A stretch of DNA of 64,000 bases from Moritella sp. Urea-trap-13 (lineage in GTDB: Bacteria; Pseudomonadota; Gammaproteobacteria; Enterobacterales; Moritellaceae): contig NZ_PJCA01000038.1 in NCBI RefSeq assembly GCF_002836355.1, positions 62,001 through 126,000 on the forward strand, read 5' to 3'. Within the stretch, counting starts at the first letter, position 1. Each line of letters starts with the position of its first letter. A model generated the notes under the pieces. It worked only from the letters and a program-made list of their open reading frames with translations. It was not told where the DNA came from and searched no databases. This document shows, piece by piece, positions 58,068-64,000 of this stretch. Made by a program: the position numbers and the translations under genes.

Positions 58068-58139
58068 TCATCCCCCGAGTATCAATAATCAGCGTATTAT
58101 TTACATAAAAAATAATTATACCGCTTTTAAGCAGATACT

Positions 58140-58201
58140 AAAATCCCCCTCTATTACTCTTGTTTTTATATAAAGAGCAAAGTAATGAAAGGGGGATTTT
58201 A
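58140..58201 (-). terminator. long stem-loop between the glycosyltransferase genes and pseB
   Basis: TAAAATCCCCCT pairs with AGGGGGATTTTA at the base, with an inner ATTACT/AGTAAT pair. It lies about 20 bp after the stop of the gene at 58221. Only three T follow on the minus strand, so it may be a partial terminator. Confidence 0.6.
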
Positions 58202-58220
58202 TTAAAACAATGTAGTGAAA

Positions 58221-59300
58221 TTATAATTGTTGAAAATATGCTTCAAACTTATCAACAGTATTCTTCGTCGAAAATTCGTTTGCTAACCTAGTTTTACCTG
58301 CAGCACCAAATTCCGTAACCGCTTGTGGATCACTATGGAAAAAACGAACTTTCTCGGCAATTTTATCCGCATCTTTTACTGGTACTACAAATCCGCTAAT
58401 ACCATCAAGTACCACTTCTTTACCACCACCAGTCGTAGTCACAATTGTCGGCGTGCCACATGACATCGCTTCCATCACAGTACGTGGTAAACCTTCACCA
58501 CTAATCGATGGTTGTACCAATACGTCACAGGCAGTAATAATTTCAGGGGCATCTTTACGATAACCCGTTACATGAATACGATCTTTCATCGGATGCTTGG
58601 CAATAAGGCTGCTATAAGGTTCTTGATCAAGTCCTTTACCGACTAATACTAAGTGAAAGTTTTCTAAATCTATAAGTTGACTAGCGGCATCTAACATAAC
58701 CTCGATACCTTTACTTGGGCGCACATTACACGCGCACACAGCAGTGAAGTCAGTGTCTTTTATTCCAAACTCAGACAAGTCAGCGGCTTTATGATCATAC
58801 CAAGCAAGATTATGCCCTTTATGGATAGTCACGATTTGGTCTTTACCTTTCCACGCTTGCTGGAGGATATCTTGTCTTACCGCTTCCGAAACGCATATAA
58901 CGCCATCCACACGTGGGTGTAAGATAGTAAGATAAGCACTGGGATCATGGCGATACAAACCACCAGTAGTACCACGGTAAGCAACTAACTTAACGGCTAA
59001 ACCAATACAGGCAAAGGCCGCATTAGGGATGGTTTTAGAATTTGTGGCATAAACAACATCATAATCATGTATTTTTAATTCAGTACGTAACACCTTGATT
59101 GTCTCAAAGCATATCTTACGTTTCGGATAACCGAATATAACGTGAATCCCAGCCTCTTGATAATAACTTAAGGCATTTGAATCTTCAGGTATCATCACGG
59201 TTACATCATGGCCTTTTTTAGCCAGACCAATAAATGTTTCAACTTCAGGACGCACGCTATTATATGCATTGGCACAACCGGGAAATGCTAATATTCTCAT
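58221..59300 (-). CDS. family 4 glycosyltransferase
   Basis: A 359-residue GT-B enzyme. Start MRILAFPGCANAYNSVRP at 59300 has AGG six bases upstream; the longer ORF start is unsupported. The C-terminal donor domain has VCACNVRPSKGIEVMLDA, CDVLVQPSISGEGLPRTVMEAM and EF, the EX7E-type GT4 motif. It transfers an unknown sugar in LPS core or O-chain synthesis. Last of a four-gene minus-strand run. Confidence 0.85.
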   Translation of the reverse strand: MRILAFPGCANAYNSVRPEVETFIGLAKKGHDVTVMIPEDSNALSYYQEAGIHVIFGYPKRKICFETIKVLRTELKIHDYDVVYATNSKTIPNAAFACIGLAVKLVAYRGTTGGLYRHDPSAYLTILHPRVDGVICVSEAVRQDILQQAWKGKDQIVTIHKGHNLAWYDHKAADLSEFGIKDTDFTAVCACNVRPSKGIEVMLDAASQLIDLENFHLVLVGKGLDQEPYSSLIAKHPMKDRIHVTGYRKDAPEIITACDVLVQPSISGEGLPRTVMEAMSCGTPTIVTTTGGGKEVVLDGISGFVVPVKDADKIAEKVRFFHSDPQAVTEFGAAGKTRLANEFSTKNTVDKFEAYFQQL

Positions 59301-59377
59301 TCTCAACCTATCAAATTCTGCAGTAGTAGACGCCCAAGTTGAGCTGTTCACATTCATTTTGCTATTTATTGCTTATT

Positions 59378-60157
59378 TTACTGTTTATCTTTCTTTTTGT
59401 TTTCACTAATGTATTTAAATTTCAGTAAAGCATATTTATTAAAAGTATATTGGAATTGTATTGCTGCGATCAAAAAACCAATACGACCATCTAAAAAACC
59501 ACGACGTAAAAAATAATGGCGAATAAAAGCAAACACAGCAGACAATGAACCTTTTAACATTGAGCCTTTTTTACCTTTGTTATATCTTTCTAGCGCCCAA
59601 GCCTCTGCGTAACCAGTACGCTTTTGCAAATAAATACTCAGATCAGAAAACGTATAATGCAGTAGATTATGTTGTAAGTCGGTAATGGGCGCGTCTTTGC
59701 ACTCCAACGACTCATGCACCATTTTTTGGTTATAGCGATAGCGGCTACGGTTATATATACGCGGTAATTTATCTGGATACCAACCACTGTGATAAACAAA
59801 TTCACCACAAAAATGCGTTAGGCGATTTACGCTAAATACTTGCTCATCATTCGCATTGCATACTGCAGCTTGAATTTCTAACGCTAACGTTTCCGGGACA
59901 ACTTCATCGGCATCAATTGAAAAGATCCAATCATTACTAGCTAAGGCTTCAGCACGACGTTTTTGTTCACCAAAACCAGGCCAATCTTCTCGGACAAACA
60001 CCTTATCAGTATATTTTTTAACAATCGCAAGCGTTGCATCAGTACTACCGGAATCAACAACCACAATTTCATCCGCCCATGTGACAGACTGTAAGCATGC
60101 TTCTATTTTATTTTCTTCATTCTTACAGATAATGCAAACTGAAATCTTATTACTCAT
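59378..60157 (-). CDS. family 2 glycosyltransferase (WaaE/KdtX-like)
   Basis: A 259-residue GT-A enzyme: SVCIICKNEENKIEACLQS, VVDSGSTDATL and the metal-binding FSIDADEVV. The pattern with CGEFVYHSGWYPDKLPRIYNR is that of the WaaE/KdtX group, which adds glucose to the LPS inner core. A C-terminal basic hydrophobic region suggests membrane contact. Two bases separate it from the gene upstream. Confidence 0.85.
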   Translation of the reverse strand: MSNKISVCIICKNEENKIEACLQSVTWADEIVVVDSGSTDATLAIVKKYTDKVFVREDWPGFGEQKRRAEALASNDWIFSIDADEVVPETLALEIQAAVCNANDEQVFSVNRLTHFCGEFVYHSGWYPDKLPRIYNRSRYRYNQKMVHESLECKDAPITDLQHNLLHYTFSDLSIYLQKRTGYAEAWALERYNKGKKGSMLKGSLSAVFAFIRHYFLRRGFLDGRIGFLIAAIQFQYTFNKYALLKFKYISENKKKDKQ

Positions 60158-60161
60158 CAAC

Positions 60162-60914
60162 CTAACCTTTATTTAATTTATGCTTAACCGCAAATTTTAA
60201 ATTGTGAATGATACGTTTAACATTTTCTATGAAATTAAAATATTCTCTACGACAACGGGTTGTTATTAAACGTTTAGCATTTTGTTCGTAGCCAATATCA
60301 GAGTCAAATGAGGGGTCGACAGTCAATAATATCGGATCAATACCATAAGGTTCGACACCATTAATCCAAAAACGATCCATGTATATGTCAACAGCCATGT
60401 ACCATTGCTTTGAATGTTGTAAGAATTTTTTCGCCCCATTAGGCGTTAAAAAATATCCCATGCCCCGCATGTGGCCCTTACTCGATCTATTTATAGTCAA
60501 TTTATCGATTGTTGCTATATTTTTAACGCTAACTTTACGTCTATGATTAGAAAACAATCGAATACATTCATACTTAGCATCTAATTTTGGTGCTAAATTA
60601 TAAAACGCAGTGAAATTTGGCTTGTCGAAAACAATATCATCTTCCAAAATAATAATCGGTTTATTAAGTTCAACGCATTTTTGCCAAAGTAAATAGTGGC
60701 TAGCATAGCAACCTAACTGGCCTTTGCTCAAAGACTTACATCGATATGCTTGGCTCAATTCATCATTATACATGTTCAGTATTTTTTGCTCTGAATCGCG
60801 ACCATTGATCGCAGGAAAAATATTGAATTGAGCATGTAATGCATTTAGCTGTTCAGTAATATGTTGTTTACGCTCAACAGAACGTTTTAAATTTATAACA
60901 AAAATATCAATCAT
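60162..60914 (-). CDS. family 25 glycosyltransferase (LPS biosynthesis)
   Basis: A 250-residue protein starting IDIFVINLKRSVERKQHI, with GRDSEQK, LSKGQLGCYASHYLLWQKC and the IILEDDIVFD metal motif, all typical of GT25 enzymes of lipooligosaccharide synthesis. The donor sugar, often galactose in this family, cannot be told here. Five bases separate it from the ligase gene. Confidence 0.87.
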   Translation of the reverse strand: MIDIFVINLKRSVERKQHITEQLNALHAQFNIFPAINGRDSEQKILNMYNDELSQAYRCKSLSKGQLGCYASHYLLWQKCVELNKPIIILEDDIVFDKPNFTAFYNLAPKLDAKYECIRLFSNHRRKVSVKNIATIDKLTINRSSKGHMRGMGYFLTPNGAKKFLQHSKQWYMAVDIYMDRFWINGVEPYGIDPILLTVDPSFDSDIGYEQNAKRLITTRCRREYFNFIENVKRIIHNLKFAVKHKLNKG

Positions 60915-60919
60915 AAATA

Positions 60920-62095
60920 TTAACAGCTAGCCTCATTATGGTTTTTTAATGTAAACATTAATAATAAATACATGAACAAGGGAGCACCATGATTTAACGG
61001 CACATCAGTTAGCCCCGCAACAGCATAAACAGTTACAACAGCAATAGCTATTTGCCTGTAGATACCTGCTGATGTAGAATAAAAGGGATAAATAAAGATG
61101 GTTAATAATAACATTAATCCAACAATCCCTCCTTTAACTAAACGATCCAAAAATTGATTGTGGTAATGACTAAACATTGTGACAACACTAATGACGTCGC
61201 CTTCGAGTGATAATTTTTCAAGTAGTTTTTGATGCCCGTCACCACTTCCTAAAATAGGATTAACCGCTGTATTTTTAGCTGCCGCCATCCACAATTGTAA
61301 CCTGACACCGATTGAATTATTAAAATTACCTACTTTAATATCTTTTATTTCCGACTGAGTTACTGTCATGACGTGTTGCTCTATTCTAGGTTTCTCAACG
61401 TAAAGAGCAAAGGCAAAAATAGCAATAAAAATCAGAGAGTACTTCCAGCTAAACATTTTAATCTTTGGTGATAATATGACAAAAGCTGCAATAAGTAATG
61501 CTAGCCAAATGCCTCTTGTTGGATTCATAACTAAACCAGAGATTGATATCAACAATGCACATGCTAATATTATCTTATTCCGACTCTCCCGTTCATTAAG
61601 AAGACACACTAATGCTAAAATTGCGATTGTAGCCCCCATCGTACCGTGAGGAATTGCATTTATCGGCCATGCTCCACGAATAAGATGTAAGTACACACTA
61701 AAATAATAACTGCTCAAAAACAAAAATATGGAGCCAAAAAACAAAAGCCACTTCAAGACATGTGTATTAATCAGTTCGCGTGGGAAGGTTAACAATAACA
61801 ATAAAACCCCTACCAACGCTCTTATTTCTCTAGAACTCGCGCCATGGTAATAGTAACTAAAAGCCGTATACCCAGTAACCACCAAAACAATCCATAGGCC
61901 TTTATCATGAATATTTTTTTTAATCGAATCAAAGCCATAACTTAATAAAGTCGCAATAATTGATATCATAATAGCGACAATCATCAACTTGTCGCCATTT
62001 CGCAATAATAGCAAGCCCGTAAAAGTCCATATAAAAGGCATTAATATTAGTATTTTCAATAATTTATCTGTCACTTTCCACTGACCCTTAAACAT
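60920..62095 (-). CDS. waaL: O-antigen ligase family protein
   Basis: A 391-residue polytopic protein with about eleven hydrophobic segments and a large periplasmic loop (about 225-300). That loop carries LQLWMAAAKNTAVNPILGSGDG and, at its end, HYHNQFLDRLVKGGIVG, the Wzy_C/WaaL motif with its conserved histidine. It probably joins O-chain, or another lipid-linked glycan, to lipid A-core. A Wzy polymerase is the alternative; the adjoining core glycosyltransferases favour a ligase. Confidence 0.82.
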   Translation of the reverse strand: MFKGQWKVTDKLLKILILMPFIWTFTGLLLLRNGDKLMIVAIMISIIATLLSYGFDSIKKNIHDKGLWIVLVVTGYTAFSYYYHGASSREIRALVGVLLLLLTFPRELINTHVLKWLLFFGSIFLFLSSYYFSVYLHLIRGAWPINAIPHGTMGATIAILALVCLLNERESRNKIILACALLISISGLVMNPTRGIWLALLIAAFVILSPKIKMFSWKYSLIFIAIFAFALYVEKPRIEQHVMTVTQSEIKDIKVGNFNNSIGVRLQLWMAAAKNTAVNPILGSGDGHQKLLEKLSLEGDVISVVTMFSHYHNQFLDRLVKGGIVGLMLLLTIFIYPFYSTSAGIYRQIAIAVVTVYAVAGLTDVPLNHGAPLFMYLLLMFTLKNHNEASC

Positions 62096-62349
62096 GTTAA
62101 TTTCAGTTAATCTACTTAATCAAGCATTGAGTGATTACGCTGCGAATGTTAGCTTTATTTATATGACTAATCAAGACGAAAGAATGGGCTATCGCATAGA
62201 CAATTTGATGAAATAGCTGATTTATCGGAACTAATACGTTTGATTTTCATTAATATAGTGGACATAAAAATAAATTTATTTACACTATCTATAGTATCAT
62301 CCTCAGCCTACCCAACCAGTATAGCGATATCATATCAGGTTACTTATTT
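62096..62349. promoter_or_regulatory. divergent promoter region of the ligase and family-52-like genes
   Basis: About 250 AT-rich bases. I found no JUMPstart/ops element on either strand. Confidence 0.4.
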
Positions 62350-63411
62350 ATGAATATATATTTATGCTCAACAGTCCGTCACCTTTTATTTTCACTGTTG
62401 AAAAGCTTACCTGAATCTGATGATAAAAATCTTATATTTATGATCACAGACCAGCAACACATAGATCAAACCAATTTTGATTGTAAAGTGTTACCGGCAC
62501 ACATCGACATAATTTTCATCGAAAGAGATAAATTAAGGAACCTGATTTACTCAGACGTTAAGGGCTACATAATCAAACAGATGGCGAGGTTTAACGTAAC
62601 AACGTCCCCATCAACTCGCGAAAAAATAAGAAACTTACTTTTCAATCAATCACTTGACTTGTCATTGCACAGTAATGATATAGAACAAGGCCAGTTATTT
62701 TTATTTAATGATAGAAATAAAATATCGCGTCTATTTAGACTCGCATTTAAGAAATATACCTTGATTGAAGAAGGCCTAGCGAACTACAGCGGAATTAAAT
62801 TAAATCCATTAAAAAAAATATACCGATTAATCACATTAAATAAATATAAAATGCGCTACTACGGTGATGATAAACGCTGTGAGAATATTTTTTTAGTTAA
62901 TCATAAAGATGTACCTTATGAATTACGTGATAAAGTTAGATCTATCACTTTTTTACAAAATAAATCTTCAATCGAAACTTGTAAACAACTCTTTAAAATA
63001 CAAGCAATAGAAAGCCCGCAATGTATTTTAGCAACTCAGCCACTAATAGAGACAGGTATTGATTTAGCCATTTACAGAAAAGTAATCGACTTGTGTCTTT
63101 CGCACAATATTGATTGTGTAATCAAACCTCACCCAAGCGAAAGCATCCAACGTTATATCGATGAATTTCCAAACATTCAATTAATTGAGAGTAAAATACC
63201 ATTAGAGCTTATCGTTGTGAGCTCTCCACAACCATGTGCAATACTGTCCATTTATTCAACAGCAGGTATTGGATTCGAAAAATATTGCAAGCGTATTAAC
63301 CTTATCCAAGATAGTGAAATAGAACAAGTAGACATGATTTTTAAACATTGGCGAAATGATTTTAGCTCAATAGATAAACGAATTTTTCAAGCTATAGAAC
63401 AAGTAAAATAA
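62350..63411 (+). CDS. family 52-like glycosyltransferase, candidate nonulosonic acid transferase
   Basis: A 353-residue protein. IEEGLANYSG (about 139-148) and CVIKPHPSE (about 256-264) match the acidic and KPHP motifs of sialyltransferase-like families such as GT52, and IYSTAGIGFEK follows in the expected place. GT52 members add sialic acid to lipooligosaccharide from CMP-sialic acid. CMP-pseudaminic acid is made by the nearby pse genes, so a pseudaminyltransferase is a reasonable inference, not proven. Polysialyltransferase-type families share the KPHP motif and are an alternative. Confidence 0.68.
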   Translation: MNIYLCSTVRHLLFSLLKSLPESDDKNLIFMITDQQHIDQTNFDCKVLPAHIDIIFIERDKLRNLIYSDVKGYIIKQMARFNVTTSPSTREKIRNLLFNQSLDLSLHSNDIEQGQLFLFNDRNKISRLFRLAFKKYTLIEEGLANYSGIKLNPLKKIYRLITLNKYKMRYYGDDKRCENIFLVNHKDVPYELRDKVRSITFLQNKSSIETCKQLFKIQAIESPQCILATQPLIETGIDLAIYRKVIDLCLSHNIDCVIKPHPSESIQRYIDEFPNIQLIESKIPLELIVVSSPQPCAILSIYSTAGIGFEKYCKRINLIQDSEIEQVDMIFKHWRNDFSSIDKRIFQAIEQVK

Positions 63412-63438
63412 TAAAACATATTGGGATATTGAATCGCT

Positions 63439-64000
63439 ATGAAAACAATTATGATTTTAGGCATAACAGAAGAGTTGTTTCCGCTAGTTGATATTGCTAG
63501 AGAAAATGGATATAAAGTTTTGGCTACAGATAGGAATCCAGATTCGGAAGGATTAAAGTATGTTGATATCCCAGTCATATTAGATTCTCTTGATAAAGAA
63601 AAGGTGCTCGAGCTAGCAGTTAAGTATAAAGTCGAAGCTGTTACGACAAGAACTGAAATGTTATTGCCAACGATTTCTTTTATTTGTGAAAAACTAGGTT
63701 TATTTGGTCCCTCGGTATTGGTTTCTTCTTTATCTAATGATAAATATTTATTTCGAGAATTCATGAAAAATGCAGGAGTAGCCGTTCCAGACTATTTGCT
63801 AGTCGATGAATGTACCACGGTTGAACAAATTGAAAATGAACTTGCATATCCTTTCATATTAAAACCAGTGGATTTTAGTGGTAGTGGTGGCGTTGTTCTT
63901 ATTGAAAATAGAAAAGATTTTATAAAGCACAAGGCCGAATCATTAAGTAGTAGCGTATCAAAAAGAGCAATAGCAGAATCATTTTTATACGGTAAAGAAT
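63439..64000 (+). CDS. ATP-grasp protein, 3' part beyond the window
   Basis: An ORF from ATG 63439 is open to the window edge (187 codons). It starts MKTIMILGITEELFPLVDIA, a pre-ATP-grasp fold. It continues with SNDKYLFREFMKNAGVAVPD and YPFILKPVDFSGSGGVVLI, the lysine and glycine-rich loop of ATP-grasp ligases. It lies 27 bp after the family-52-like gene, so the two are probably cotranscribed. ATP-grasp proteins in polysaccharide loci often attach amino acids or small acids to sugars; the substrate here is unknown. Confidence 0.8.
   Translation, partial: MKTIMILGITEELFPLVDIARENGYKVLATDRNPDSEGLKYVDIPVILDSLDKEKVLELAVKYKVEAVTTRTEMLLPTISFICEKLGLFGPSVLVSSLSNDKYLFREFMKNAGVAVPDYLLVDECTTVEQIENELAYPFILKPVDFSGSGGVVLIENRKDFIKHKAESLSSSVSKRAIAESFLYGKE

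Noticed and set aside
63387-63764. 125-codon minus-strand ORF at the end of the window
   Set aside because: It is the antisense shadow of the ATP-grasp gene, whose plus-strand frame has clear family motifs and runs off the window.

Overview
The window reads as chromosome of a marine gammaproteobacterium close to Moritella, Vibrio and Shewanella. This is inferred from the sodium-type flagellar stator pair (PomA/PomB), a RibB protein with a degenerate RibA-like half, a surface lipoprotein 5'-nucleotidase of the Vibrio NutA type, and generally AT-leaning DNA. No rRNA, tRNA, CRISPR array or intact insertion sequence was seen.

Region 1 (1-7.3 kb) is AT-rich accessory DNA. After a truncated CDS end and a frameshifted small ORF comes a compact seven-gene divergent cluster. 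It encodes close relatives of the mycobacterial decaprenyl-phosphoryl-arabinose pathway: a UbiA-type phosphoribosyltransferase, a PAP2-like phosphatase, DprE1, DprE2 and GtrA, plus a flippase-like membrane protein and a polytopic protein resembling GT-C glycosyltransferases. Together they could make a polyprenyl-phosphate pentofuranose, move it across the membrane and transfer it. This is the most interesting system in the window.

Region 2 (7.3-9.9 kb) has a small periplasmic protein, a porin, a decayed second copy of the small protein gene next to an 11-base C run, and a tiny zinc-ribbon-like gene with its own terminator.

Region 3 (9.9-37.3 kb) is nutrient uptake plus core genes. It holds the ribose operon rbsDACBKR with a perfect 32-bp operator, a DUF1097 protein, a Tsx nucleoside channel, a surface 5'-nucleotidase, oppABCDF, the pomAB stator, xseB-ispA-dxs (isoprenoid precursors) and dppABCDF.

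Region 4 (38-48.7 kb) is the housekeeping block nrdR-ribD-ribE-ribBX-ribH-nusB-thiL-pgpA, with a DUF4124 protein, a small lipoprotein, glyA and an unlinked TorD-family chaperone.

Region 5 (48.7-64 kb) is a cell-surface glycan locus. It contains galU, a UDP-glucuronate 4-epimerase and ugd (UDP-glucuronate and UDP-galacturonate supply), a full pseudaminic acid set (pseB, pseC, pseF, a pseG-pseH fusion, pseI), three glycosyltransferases, an O-antigen ligase, a family-52-like glycosyltransferase that could transfer the nonulosonic acid, and a truncated ATP-grasp gene at the window edge.

Three patterns cut across regions. Short tandem repeats of many different unit lengths (7 to 21 bp) sit in intergenic gaps and inside two enzymes. 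Strong stem-loops follow the binding-protein gene of each of the three ABC operons. A two-copy element of about 110 bp with terminal inverted repeats looks like a small non-autonomous mobile element.
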